The translations under genes were made by a program, and so were the position numbers. Below, piece after piece: positions 46,570 to 57,065 of a stretch of 64,000 nt of DNA. The stretch covers positions 434,001 through 498,000 of the forward strand of contig QPMI01000436.1 in the NCBI GenBank assembly GCA_004431415.1, given 5' to 3'. The stretch comes from Cyanophora paradoxa (lineage: Eukaryota > Glaucocystophyceae > Cyanophorales > Cyanophoraceae). Position 1 is the stretch's first letter. Each line of letters opens with the position of its first letter. The notes beneath the pieces are model-generated. The model saw only the letters and a program-made list of their open reading frames with translations. It did not search any database and was not told the origin of the DNA.

Positions 46570-49500
46570 GCAGCTATTTTGATTTGTATACTAGGGTCCC
46601 TGAAAGTGAAAAGGAAAGGAAAGTAGCTAGGGATCCCGGCTCCCGTCTGCTGGTGTATCCACCCCGATCGATTTTCGCTGCTCCTCGCCAGCCCCAGCCG
46701 GGTGGGCTACTGGCTCGCCTCCGCCTCCGCTGTCTTGGTGTTGCCTCCCCCGTGCCCCTTTTGAGACCCCCCCCCCCAGATAGCGCCCATTTTAGCCCTT
46801 CAGCGCGGCCTAGTCCGCGCCGTGCCCACGCCCCAATCATACCTGTTGGTGTGGTCGTACAGCTGCATCGCTTCAGCAGCCGCTGCCCAGCCGTAGTCCT
46901 CCGGGGGACAGTTCAGCGATGCGTACTCCAGGTTTTCCCCACCGCCGCGGTGCCTGGACATTAGCGCGTGGCACGCGGCGCACCGTTCTGTGCACCGCTC
47001 CTTGGTCGGCTGGCCTCGGCGCTGCCGGGATGGCCCTGCCGCGGATTGATCAGACTCGCCTGCCGCCTCGCGGACGCGCGCCTCGGTGCGTCTTCGCTTC
47101 GCGCGGCGCTCTTTCATCGCCTTCGTGATCCCGCACTCTTTCTCCCACTCAGCGTAGGCCTTGCAGCGGGCGGCCCACGTCTTGTGGGCCTGCTCGCCTA
47201 TCGCCGTCGTCAGCTTCCACGTGACCTTGGCCGCCAGCTTCTCGTCCGGGATCGTCTCCCGGACCATGTCGGTGAGGCCCGCAGGCGGCAATCCACGGAG
47301 CACACAGATCTGTGTTCGTCGTTCTAGCGGCGTGAGCGTCGGCTCGTTCACGCGCGTCACCTTGAGCGAGTTGCAGAGCGCTTGCGGGAGCGACCGCTGG
47401 AGCGGCTTCGCGAGCGCACCGCTTACAACAGCTGATATGCTTGCTTCTGCCGCAGCGCGCGCTTCCACCGCTACCGCGCTGAGGCACGTGAGCATGTGCT
47501 CGAGCGTCTCCTCCGTACCAGCGACTAGCCTGGGGCGGCCGGCAATGTCTTGCTGCCGTGTGCCGCAGAGCACGCACAGCCCGTTTGGGTTCACCTCGCT
47601 GTACAGCTCTGGCGCGTCCCGCTTGCGGACCAGGGCCGTCGCCACGGTACCCAGCACCAGTTTCACATGCGTACCCCGGTAGCAGTTGCTTTCCCGGCTC
47701 ACCCCGACGCGGCGGGGTCCCATCGCCATCTGATCGTACACAGCGCCGTGATCGACCGGCTCCCGCAGCCACTGGCCTGCCTGCGCCTGATTCGACCAGG
47801 CGAAGTGCGTATGATGCGCATGCAGCACTGCGGCGTGCCTCCGGGGATCGCCTTCGACCCGTCTCGCGGTTCCGTCCGACCCCTCGATCGTCAGGACCGC
47901 CGGCATGCTGAACTCCGGCGGCAGGAAGATGCCCTCATCGATCTCCGGCTGGTCGAGCTCCCTGGCGAGCTTCGCGGCGGCGTCGGCACGGTTGTTCATC
48001 TCATCAGTGCCGTGCGCTTTGACCTTGACTAGCTCGATTTCCCGGCTGTGCTCACGCTTCGCCAGGATGGCCCGGAATCTGGACCAAGCGTAGAGCTCGG
48101 CGCTGCACGGGTGGCGGACGTAGTCGCGCGCGTGCTTGTGGTGCGCATTCTGAACGAACTGTTTGTACCACGTGCAGACGTTCTGACTGTCCGTGTGCAG
48201 CCGCAGACCTGTAGGCGCGAGCACGTCGGCGACGATCGCCGCCTGGAGCTCTGCCTTGTTGATCTCCTGGAGGCCGCGGAGCCGGCCGTACAGCGTGGAC
48301 TCCTCTCCTTCCGGATTGAGGGGCGCAACATCCGGTGCGCGGGCCGGAATCACTATTCCAAACCCCGCTCGGGCATCCGCTGTCTGACCGGCCCCCAGGC
48401 TCCCGTCCATCCAGATGTTCAGCTTTCCTTCCGTCTCGGCGTACCGAGCGAGTTGTTCCGTCTCTGCCTTGGGCCACACTTCCAGCAGGTGCTGCCAGTA
48501 AAAGTTTTCGGTCCCGCCGTGCTGCAGATCGCGTGTCCATGTCTTGGGCCCCCCGCCCGTGTAGTAAAGGTCGCGCCGTTCCGCAGATTTCGACACGGGG
48601 CGGGCCTCGTCCCTCGGCTCCGTGCTCGGCGGCGCCGCCGCCGCCGCGTCCAAGGCTACGCGCAGGTCCTCCTCGGCCTCGGGGCTCAGCTCCTCGCGGA
48701 GGAAACGTGGGTCCTCGTCCTGGACCGCCTTCACGCGGGCCTGGCGGAGGAGCTGCTGGCGTCTCTCGTCTTCATTCAGTCCGGGATCGTAGTACTCGAG
48801 CGTCATCCGCCCAGCGGCCCCCTTGCGCCCTCGTCGCGACTTCGTCTCCCGGCTCTCTCCGGCGACTAGATGCGTCTCGGGTTCGCCGCCCAAGCTCAGG
48901 AGGGTGTCCTCTTCCTCCCACCAACCCTCACCGTTTGTCCAAGGGCCATCGCACTGACTCATTTCCGGGCAGCGCGCCGGGATCGGGTGCTTACACCGCT
49001 CGTCGTGGTGCCAGTACATCTTTCCGGAGCCGGGGACTGCCGTGTACGTTTCCGGGCGCCCCTTCACCTTCTCGTGTCTGCAGTGACCGTCGCACCGGCA
49101 GTAGAGTCCGGGCTCGCTCCCGTCGGCTTCGGGGTCCGCGCCGCTCGGTATCGGCACCCAGTGCTCAAGCAGGTATTCGAACGCAACGATGCTGCCCTCC
49201 GGCGCCCTCCCTCTGACTACCCGGCCCACGTAGGGCAATGCAGCTTCATCGTGGAGCGCCTCCGCCTCGAAGACGGCTACGAAAGTCCCCGGCGTCCACT
49301 TGACCTTGCGGGCCCCGCCGGGGAGCGAGGCCATGGCCGACGCGCGCGTGCCCGCCCTTCGCATCGGGTGCCGCAGCTTCTTTCCGTCTACCGTGAGCGC
49401 GCCCACCAACTCTCGCCACCACGCAGGCTCGCTCTGCTGCAGCGTATCCTTCGGGGCCTGCGTCTGCAAGTCTCGCCAGGTGCGCACGGTCTCGCCGTCC

Positions 49501-52010
49501 GCAGCGGTCACCGCATCCATCGTCACTGCGCCCGCCTTGTACAGCGCGGGGGCCGCTACTCCAAAGATCGAGCTAGGTATGTGCGTCGCGACGACGTAAC
49601 GTCGGTCGGGCCGCTCCGGATCAGGCCAAGGCGTCGTCCCGGGCATGGTGCGGAACGCCGCGTAGCGCGCGTGGTTCGACACCAGCCTGTACTTACGCCG
49701 CTGCATCTGCGGCATGATCGCAGCCAGGGAGTTCCCGCGGGCCAGTCCGCTGGAGACGGGCGCATTCAGGAACTCGGTCGGGAGCAGCGGCACGCCGAGG
49801 TCCTCCTGCAGCGCGCGCACTCGGTGCCGGACCGCCTGGGCGAGCAGCGAGCCCTCGGGTGCGCAGAGGCGGATCTGTGCCTCCGCGATCTGAGCCTCGG
49901 CCTGCAGGTGCTCGGTCCTTTTGAGGCTGTACCCCCCGTGGCTCCAGATCACGTAATTCGTCGTCGAGGCGGCGAGGTTCGCGTGGTGCTTGACCACCCT
50001 GAGCCAGATGCGATCTAGCTCCTGGCACTGACTCTCGCTCAGGGTCATGAGCTTCAAGCCGTACGCGATTCGGGCCTGGACTACAGCCTCGACAAGGTAG
50101 CAGGCCTCGTTCGCGGTGAGCTTTTTACGCTCTATCAGCGCCACGGCTCCTCGCGCCTGATCGCAGATGTACTGCCACTGACGATCCCAGTTCAGGTTCG
50201 CGCTCATGTGCACCCCGAGGAGCTTGAAGTGCTCGTGGGGCTGGCGGACGAGCCCGACGGGGGTACCGTTAATCTTCGGCGGGGAGGGCCGCTTCTCCTT
50301 CTTCTTCGCGGCAGGGTGGGTCCCCGGTTTGCTCTCAGTCTCGCGGCGTGCGTTGTTCCACGTGAAGATCGTCTTCTTCGCGTTGACCTCGATATCGTGC
50401 AGGCGGAAGAACTCGCCGGCTTCGTCGGCCTGGGCCTGCAGCCCCCGCAGGCTGCCGCTCATCCACTTCGTGTCGTCGGCGTACGCCACGCCGCTGACAC
50501 GGGCCCGGGCCGCGCGTTCCGCGGCGTCTGTCTCTCTCGGGTTCCCCATTACGTACGCTGTACCCGGCTCCTCCGCCGTCTCAGGGTGAGCATATTGCTC
50601 TATCGTTTTCGCCACCTTCTTGCCGCACTCTCGCTCGTGCTGATCCATCCGCACTTGCGCGCAGAGGAGCGCATCGTAGAAGATCAGCCAGTGCAGCGGC
50701 GACTCGACGCCGCCCTGCGGCAACCCGCACTCGAGCTCGAATTCGTCCGAGAGGCCGTGCCCCGAGATCGCCCTGGCCCGACGGCGTCGGAATATGTTCC
50801 TGTGGAGCTCGATGTAACCCTCCGGTACGAGCAGCCTCCGCATCGAGAGCTCCATGCTCTCCCACGAGACGGAATCATACGCGCGCCTGATATCCTGCAG
50901 CAGGACGTAGACGGGCTTCTTGTACTGCTTCGCGTCCTCGAGGACTGCATTAAAGACGTGGAGGGCGTCATCCGTCGAGCAACCAGGTCTGAAGCCGTAG
51001 TTGGCGCCCCTCAGGAACCCGTTCTCATGTATGGTCCGGGACAGGCGCGCGTTCAGGAGGCCCGTGGTGAGCTTCAGGGCGACCTCCTGGAGGGTAATCG
51101 GCCGCAGGTTGTTATCGATGTCTCCGTCCCATTCCCCTTGCTTCGTGATGCCAAGGATGTTGCCCTGACACATGGCGTCCGGCAGGTCCCGCAGGCGGAT
51201 CGCCTCCGCCACCAGCGAGAGCAGCAGCTTCCGGCCCCAGTGGACCGGCTCGCCCTCGGCAGCCTCGTCGGGGTCCCCATCCTCCTGTTCGGGGCGGGCG
51301 GGGGCCGCGCCCCCTGCCCCTTTGCCCTCGCCTTCCTCCTTTTTCTTGGGCACTTCCGCCCACAGGAACTTCACCATAGCGTACGAGAAGTTAGACGGCC
51401 CTGCCGCCGTGTTCCCCAGCGTCTTAATGTACTCTCCAAGCTCCTGTTCGCTCGGCTCGGCCATGTCCCTCTCGTATTTGGCGGGGTCAACGTAGTCTTT
51501 CGGCTCGTATTCGAGCCTCCAGAAATCGAGCAGCACCCTCCCCGCGCTGTCCTTCAGCACGCTTTGAGGCAGTGTTTCCACCGTGCCCCCCACTCTGGGT
51601 TGCCGGCGCTTGCACCAGGATCGCCAGTGCTCTTTCAGCAGCCGCTTCACTTCGGCAGGCTCGTTGTAGATCTCGTACGTTTTTCCGTCTCCTGAAACCC
51701 GAGTGATATGCATGATCGGTCGGTTTCTGGGCTTCTCTAGGACCGAGGCGATATAGGAGCCTAGTCGGCGCCCATCCATGAAGTTGTCTAGCCTGTTTTT
51801 GAGGGCCTTCTCTATTTCGCCTGCCTGCAACGCCCGGCGGATCCTCTGCAGATCGTGCCGCGTTCGGTTCTGCCATGTCTTGAGCTCTCTAAAGAAGGAC
51901 GCCCAGTCTTCTTTCAGCTGCCGCCGGCGCGCAGCGGCCCAGTCATTGTCAACTTCAACGTCCGAATTCGAAGTTGAATTCGAAGTCGAATTCGCGATCG
52001 GCGACGATGG
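46570..52010 (-). mobile_element. Non-LTR (LINE-like) retroelement, RT plus RNase H
   Basis: Defined by the single long RT-RNase H frame plus a short 3' tail of about 230 bp. No terminal repeats were found, so it is not an LTR element. No apurinic or restriction-like endonuclease domain is visible upstream of the RT, suggesting 5' truncation or an endonuclease-less type. The 5' limit is set where the RT-like sequence gives way to GAATTCGAA repeats (about 51960-52000) and a long poly-G run. No poly-A tail or target-site duplication was identified, so both ends are approximate. Confidence 0.7.
46800..52001 (-). CDS. Reverse transcriptase with RNase H domain
   Basis: Uninterrupted minus-strand frame (open up to 52646, but the part above 52001 is low-complexity host-like sequence). 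RT signatures in order: GNTAAGPSNFSYAMVK, LRPITLQEVALKL, YGFRPGCSTDDAL, motif A VLLQDIRRAYDSV, motif B GLPQGGVESPL, motif C VAYADDTKW (about 50475), then FKLLGVHMS. A Cys/His-rich segment (CRCDGHCRHE, HHDERCKHPIPARC) follows. RNase H carries its four acidic residues in WMDGS (about 48410), NKAELQA, LHTDSQN and NNRADAAAK. Near the C-terminus CVLCG...EHMLTC resembles the zinc knuckle of non-LTR elements. The frame is intact over 1700 codons, so the element is young or still coding-competent. No start Met precedes the RT region closely. Confidence 0.85.
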   Translation of the reverse strand, partial: PIANSTSNSTSNSDVEVDNDWAAARRRQLKEDWASFFRELKTWQNRTRHDLQRIRRALQAGEIEKALKNRLDNFMDGRRLGSYIASVLEKPRNRPIMHITRVSGDGKTYEIYNEPAEVKRLLKEHWRSWCKRRQPRVGGTVETLPQSVLKDSAGRVLLDFWRLEYEPKDYVDPAKYERDMAEPSEQELGEYIKTLGNTAAGPSNFSYAMVKFLWAEVPKKKEEGEGKGAGGAAPARPEQEDGDPDEAAEGEPVHWGRKLLLSLVAEAIRLRDLPDAMCQGNILGITKQGEWDGDIDNNLRPITLQEVALKLTTGLLNARLSRTIHENGFLRGANYGFRPGCSTDDALHVFNAVLEDAKQYKKPVYVLLQDIRRAYDSVSWESMELSMRRLLVPEGYIELHRNIFRRRRARAISGHGLSDEFELECGLPQGGVESPLHWLIFYDALLCAQVRMDQHERECGKKVAKTIEQYAHPETAEEPGTAYVMGNPRETDAAERAARARVSGVAYADDTKWMSGSLRGLQAQADEAGEFFRLHDIEVNAKKTIFTWNNARRETESKPGTHPAAKKKEKRPSPPKINGTPVGLVRQPHEHFKLLGVHMSANLNWDRQWQYICDQARGAVALIERKKLTANEACYLVEAVVQARIAYGLKLMTLSESQCQELDRIWLRVVKHHANLAASTTNYVIWSHGGYSLKRTEHLQAEAQIAEAQIRLCAPEGSLLAQAVRHRVRALQEDLGVPLLPTEFLNAPVSSGLARGNSLAAIMPQMQRRKYRLVSNHARYAAFRTMPGTTPWPDPERPDRRYVVATHIPSSIFGVAAPALYKAGAVTMDAVTAADGETVRTWRDLQTQAPKDTLQQSEPAWWRELVGALTVDGKKLRHPMRRAGTRASAMASLPGGARKVKWTPGTFVAVFEAEALHDEAALPYVGRVVRGRAPEGSIVAFEYLLEHWVPIPSGADPEADGSEPGLYCRCDGHCRHEKVKGRPETYTAVPGSGKMYWHHDERCKHPIPARCPEMSQCDGPWTNGEGWWEEEDTLLSLGGEPETHLVAGESRETKSRRGRKGAAGRMTLEYYDPGLNEDERRQQLLRQARVKAVQDEDPRFLREELSPEAEEDLRVALDAAAAAPPSTEPRDEARPVSKSAERRDLYYTGGGPKTWTRDLQHGGTENFYWQHLLEVWPKAETEQLARYAETEGKLNIWMDGSLGAGQTADARAGFGIVIPARAPDVAPLNPEGEESTLYGRLRGLQEINKAELQAAIVADVLAPTGLRLHTDSQNVCTWYKQFVQNAHHKHARDYVRHPCSAELYAWSRFRAILAKREHSREIELVKVKAHGTDEMNNRADAAAKLARELDQPEIDEGIFLPPEFSMPAVLTIEGSDGTARRVEGDPRRHAAVLHAHHTHFAWSNQAQAGQWLREPVDHGAVYDQMAMGPRRVGVSRESNCYRGTHVKLVLGTVATALVRKRDAPELYSEVNPNGLCVLCGTRQQDIAGRPRLVAGTEETLEHMLTCLSAVAVEARAAAEASISAVVSGALAKPLQRSLPQALCNSLKVTRVNEPTLTPLERRTQICVLRGLPPAGLTDMVRETIPDEKLAAKVTWKLTTAIGEQAHKTWAARCKAYAEWEKECGITKAMKERRAKRRRTEARVREAAGESDQSAAGPSRQRRGQPTKERCTERCAACHALMSRHRGGGENLEYASLNCPPEDYGWAAAAEAMQLYDHTNRYDWGVGTARTRPR

Positions 52011-52140
52011 CCATGGGGGGGAGGACTGGGACGGGGGGGACGAAGCTGGGGTACCGCCTGCAGCTGGCGGAGATCGAGATCCGCTCGAGCTTTGGGAGGG
52101 CCGCGCCGAGGGCGCCCTCCGCGCCGGGGGGCCGGGCGGG

Positions 52141-52154
52141 GGCGGGGGCGGGGG

Positions 52155-52201
<47 letters not shown>

Positions 52202-52210
52202 CGGGGGCGG
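52141..52210 (+). repeat. Long poly-G tract
   Basis: A G run of about 45-50 bases interrupted only at its edges, translating as poly-Pro on the minus strand. The length may be inexact in the assembly. It lies at the junction between the retroelement and the host-like minus-strand gene. Confidence 0.8.
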
Positions 52211-52502
52211 GGCGCGCGGGGCCTCCTGGATGAAGCCCTTGGACGTCCGCCCCGCCGCGCGGCTGCAGGGACAGCGGGGGGCCGGGGCGGGGAGGAGGGC
52301 GCGGGGGGCGGGGGAGGCGCTGCCGTGGGGCGCCCCCGGGAAGCAGAGGGCACCGCCGCCGAGCCCGAGCCGCGCCGGAAGAGGCCGGGCGGGCGGGGGC
52401 GCTTCCGCCGGGCGGGAGGGGCTCCAGGCCGCGGCCGAGGGCGCCCTGCGCGCCGGGAACTCGGCGGGGGCGCGCGGGAGGGCGGGGGCGGGCGGGGCGG
52501 AC

Positions 52503-52960
52503 CTGGGCCCGCAGGACCTCCTGGATGCAGCGCGCGTCCACCTCGCCGCCGCTGGGGGGGGCTGCAGCCGAGCACGGGTGTCTGCGGCGTGCAGGGGCCC
52601 GTGGGGGTCGTCGAGGAAGGCCTCCTGCAGGGCGCGCAGCGCCCACTCGGCGACGGGGCGCGGCTCGAGCCTCCGGCCCGACCGCAGCTGCAGCTTGGAG
52701 CCGTAGAGCTCGGCCTGGCCGGGGGTACGATCCCGCGAGGCAGCCGCGGTGGGGGAGGGCGTCCCCCGCGCGGATCGTCTTGCCGTCCCAGCGCTGGGCC
52801 CCGAAGCCTTGAAGGACGGGTACCCGCAGGTGTGCCGCGCCAGGAGCCGCTGAGCGTGGCCTTGACGAACGGATCTGCGGCAGGGCGTCGGGAGGACGGC
52901 GGCGCTGCGGCGGCGCTGCGCGCGCGGGGCGGGGAGGGGCGAGCGGACTCTTTGTGCGGA
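52503..52960 (-). CDS. Unidentified minus-strand gene beside the retroelement (partial)
   Basis: Two exons fit in phase: 52576-52714 (AELYGSKLQLRSGRRLEPRP, then VAEWALRALQEAFLDDPHGP) and 52503-52561 (PPPSGGEVDARCIQEVLRAQ, then a GTCCGC donor). Upstream there is a possible DPFVKATLSGSWRG piece near 52860. Downstream, a frame reading LPKLERISISASCRRYPSF with stop at 51955 may be the last exon, interrupted or overrun by the retroelement boundary. No family recognised. The other frames open here on both strands are low-complexity. Confidence 0.4.
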
Positions 52961-53319
52961 GGGGGCATGCCGGGCCCGGGAGCGCGCTGGACGCGCGCCT
53001 CTGCCCGCCGACCGCCAGCCCCGCCGCGCGTCTCCCCTAGCGCTCCCTCTCGGCCTCGGCGCGCCGCGCCGCCGCCGCCGGGCTGGCCGCGAGCGCCTCT
53101 GCGGCGGCGGCGCACAGGGCCGCGTCGCCCGCGCCGTCTGCCGACGCGGCGGCGGGGCCCCGGCCGGCCCCCGCGTCTCCCCCCGCCGTCTGCCGCATAT
53201 AGCCTAGGCCTCCTCCGCTTCCGCTCGGCCCGGCCGACCGCCGGGGCCGGGGCCTGCGCAGGCGCCGGCCGGCTCCGGTTCCCGGCCAGGGCTCCCGGGG
53301 CGCAGACTATTATCATTTA

Positions 53320-54230
53320 ACTCGTATTGAAGTCCTTGATAAGCCTCCGTGGTCAGCCGAAAATCGGGTCTCCCCCCCCCCCCCCCCCAAGGACCCCTCG
53401 AACCTGGGCGAGCTCGGCGAGGGCGCCTCCCAGGGGGGGAGGAGCGGCGGAGGACCCGCTCCCGCGCGGCCGTTTCGCGAGCATCTGAGACGAGGATCAC
53501 GGCTGTGCGCAGCGATTGGGGCGGGGACGCACGGGTGCGGCCGCGCGACCATCAAACTGCGGCGGGGGTCGGCACTCGGGCGCAGCGCGGCCACGGGGGC
53601 GGCTCGCCTACAACAAGATCGAACGGAGAGATGTTGCGGAGCGTTGCGCGCTCGCGGTGCGACGTGCGCTTTCGACGGTGCAAGCAATCCGCACGACGCC
53701 AGCAGGCCTGCACGGAATCGCGTCGGGTCGGGCTGAAAGCATGCAAGTGGATTCTTACATCGACGCAAGATCTAGACCTCTGTGATGTAGAGCGGGGAGC
53801 TGCGCCGCCCGAGGTCGGCGCAGCTGGAGAGCGGCAACGGAAGCTCGCGGGGACCGATCCAGCGGACCAAGCATCCCGCGCAGCTCTCAGTATGCTGCTA
53901 AGCGCAAGTGGCCTGCTGCGATGCCGCACTCATCTGGCTCATCTGCGGCGACTCTGGCGGCGCTCTCCGCTCTTCATAGCTAATGTCCCTAGTTCATAGC
54001 TGCGCTCGCCGCTTGTCTTGCATACATCTAGCTAAAAGCGAGGTCGGAGGTCTTCCCGCTGGGGTACGAGTTTTGGCTGGGGTAGCCCACGCAGCCCGCC
54101 TCTGCCTTGTGGCGCCCGCGGGCGAGCGGAGCGTGCAGCAGCGATCTCTCTAGTGCTTTGTGCATCTCGTACGCGCGCAGATCGGCACCGAGAGTCGGCC
54201 GTGAGCTCGCACCGATCGGCACCGATCGGC
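53320..54230. other. Region without a recognised gene
   Basis: Contains a C run at 53371-53389 and short open frames on both strands. No splice chain or domain supports a gene. From about 54240 it joins the duplicated mTERF 5' flank. Confidence 0.4.
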
Positions 54231-54489
54231 GTCGAGCTCGTCGTGCCACGCTCATGATCATCGAACCGCGTCCCAACGACGAGTCGCGGCGGGCTCTGCG
54301 CCGCGATGCCTCGACGCCGTTCACGATCAGAACCTCGCCGCGCCCTCGCAGGATCCTCGCGCGCCCGGCCGTGGTCTCGTGGGTCGCCGTACGTGTCCTT
54401 CAGCTTCGGAGGGCTTTGGGTGCGGCCGCGCCGCCCCCGCGCGCGCACGAGGGGCCCGCGGGCGCGCATCGGAGCGCCGGGCGCCCCGC

Positions 54490-56940
54490 GCCGTCCTGAG
54501 CCTCAACGCCTCCGCCCGCATCGAGCCGCCCATCGTCCTCCTGCTTGCCAACGACTTAACCCTCCCCTCCATCCGCTCCGGCTTCCGGCAGTGCGCGTTT
54601 CCTCCCCCTCGACCCCCCTCGCCCCCACGCGCCGCGCCGCCTCACGGCCCGCGCCCCGCAGCTTCCCGCGTGTCCTCTTCTGCGACGCTGCTACGATCGC
54701 CTCGCGCATCGCGTGGCTCCGGTCCCGCGGCGTCGACCTGCCCAAGGCCCGCCCGCCGCCCCGCCCGCCCCGCCCCGCCCCGCCCCATGGCCCAGCTGAG
54801 CCGAGCGGGCGCGCAGCTGTGGCGGCAGTGCCCGCAGACGCTGACGCTGAGCGAGGAGAGGCTCGAGCGCAAGTGGGCGGCCCTCTCCCGCGAGATCGGC
54901 GCGGACGGCGCCAGGCGCGGCCCCCCCCCCCCCCCCCCCCCCCCCGCCCCCCCCCCCTCTCTTCCCGGCCCCGCTCACTCTAAGCGGCGGGCGCGCAGGC
55001 GCGTCTTCGAGGAGACGATCGCGCCGACCCTCTCCGTCGAGAACCTGCTCGCCAAGCTCGACGAGGTGCGCTCAGATCAGATCGCTCAGATCGCTCAGAT
55101 ATGATCTGATCTGATCTGACCGCTCTCGGGGGCAGGTGCAGGGGGCGCTGGGGGTACCGCGGCGGGAGCTGGCGGCGCTGGCGGCGCGCATGCCGGGCCT
55201 CCTCGAGGTGAGCGCCGCTCAGATCGGATCTAATCTGATCCGATCCGATCCGACCCGATCCGACCCGACTCCGTCCCCCCCGCAGGCGAACGTGCCGGCG
55301 CGCGCCGGGGCCTCGTTCGAGTACCCGCGCCGAGGTGAGCCCCCGGCGAACTTAGCCGCCACGCCTGGTCCTAGCCTAGCCTAGATCCTAGCCTTACCTG
55401 GAGCCTGGGCTAGACCCCCCGCCCTTAGGTCGCGAGCGGGCTAGAGGGGCTAGAGGGGCTAGAGGAGCGGGCTAAGTGCCTCTATTACGCCTGGATCCCA
55501 TCCAATTACCTCCCCCGGGGCCTCACCCGTAGATCCCTAGAGCCTGGGCCTCACCCGCGCCGAAGTCAGCGCCTCTGCGCCTCTGCGAGGGGCGTCGATC
55601 TAAATCGCCCCCCCCTCTTATAGCGTCGATCTTAATCGCCCCCGCCCCCACGCCTGGTCCTAGCCTAGCGCCTCACACGGCCCGAGGTGTGCGCCACGCA
55701 AACTTAGAACGGACCTAGATGGGCCTTAGGGAGGACTTGCCCCCCGAATATGCCCCCCTCGGTCTCCCCGGAGCCCCCCCCGCCCCCCTCCCCCCCCCAC
55801 CCCCCTCTTCCCCGTAGCGCGTGGCTTCGCCCCGGTTCCGCCCCTCGTGTGGGCTAGCGGCCGACCGGTCGCCCCACCCCCTACCTCTCTCTACACCTCC
55901 CCTCCCCCCTCCCCTCCCCCCTCTCCCCCTGCCTCGGTGCTCTAGAGCTCTGAGATCTAGACCTCCTGCCGAGGCCCGACGCCGTGACGTGCGGCCCTGA
56001 CGCGCGCCGTGCCGTCCTCCCCGCAGGCGGCCGCCGTGCTGCGGGCCGTGCCGCGGCTCCTCGTCTCCGACATCGATGCTTGCTACAGCCCCGCCGTGCG
56101 CCCCCGCGCCCCTCTGTCCCCCGCGCTGCGCCTCCTTGTAAAGCGGTACCCCGGGTCTCGTCTCTGCTCTCGAAGGGCTTCTCGTCGTCGGACGCGGCGC
56201 TGCTGATCCGCCGGCGGCCCACGCTCCACCGCTTCTCCGTCGCAAAGTACTACTCCCCCCTGGTCCGCCCCGCCCCCGCCCCGCCCCCGCTCTTTACCCC
56301 CCACCGCCCCCCTCGCCTCAGAGCCGTACCCCCCTCCATCTGACCCGTACCCCCCCCGCCCCGGCTCAGGTGATGTTCCTGTCGCGGCAGGGGATCCACG
56401 GCCCCGCCCTCGTCCGCGTCCTCCGCCTCGCCCCCGAGCTCCTCGGTCCGCGCTGTGCCTTCCGAACCGAAAGTCATTATTAAGTCTAACCGAGCGGCCC
56501 TCTCGATCTAGAATTTCTCTTACGATCTCTATCTCTATAGATCTCACAAACCACGAGCCATCGCTCCCTCTGCTGCTCTCGCTCCCGCTCTGCCGATGCT
56601 GACGCGCCGCCCGCGCGCAGGCCACTCCATCGAGAGCCTCAGGCGCATACCCCGCGTCCTCCCGCCCGCCCCCGCTTCTCCCCCTCTCCGCCCCGAACCC
56701 GTACCCCACGCAGGCCCAAGTTCGAGTTCCTGTACGCCCAGCACTAGTCCGCCCGCGACGTTATCTCGTACCCCTCCGGCCTCAAGTGATCCCTTGGCCA
56801 TGGTGCCCTGTACCCCGCTCGCCGCCCCCGCCCCCGCCCCCGCCCCCGCCCGCCCACCCGCCCTCCCTTTGTTCGCAGAGCGGCGCATCCGCCCGCGGCT
56901 GCTGTTCCTCGCGGGGCGCGGCCTGCGCACGCCCTTCTGT
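54490..56940 (+). pseudogene. mTERF-domain gene, copy D (deleted, nonsense, truncated)
   Basis: Recognisable from AVLSLNASARIEPPIVLL to RRIRPRLLFLAGRG. The first half of the GLTSHELYAIV exon is missing: the 5' flank runs straight into GCCGTCCTGAGCCTC at 54492, as if recombined at a CGCCGGGCG-like site. A TAG at 56745-56747 replaces Tyr in YAQHYSARD. The acceptor before VSFLLSTGF reads CCGG instead of CCAG and the exon is frameshifted. An intron is expanded to about 700 bp (55335-56025) with TAGCCTAG-like repeats. The last exon is cut at about 56939, the same place as in copy C. Confidence 0.75.
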
Positions 56941-57065
56941 CGGTTGAATGTGGCCGAGAAAAGTGACAACAGAGCAGAGGGGATCTGGCAAGCTGTATTG
57001 AGGAAGCTATTGAAAGTCATAGTAAGTCTATAGAAAGTCAAATGCGCTATTGAAAGTCTGTGTTG

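Noticed and set aside
51974-53320. A 448-aa plus-strand frame opposite the retroelement 5' region
   Set aside because: It is mostly Gly/Arg/Ala from G-runs and has no domain; the minus strand contains better phased exons.
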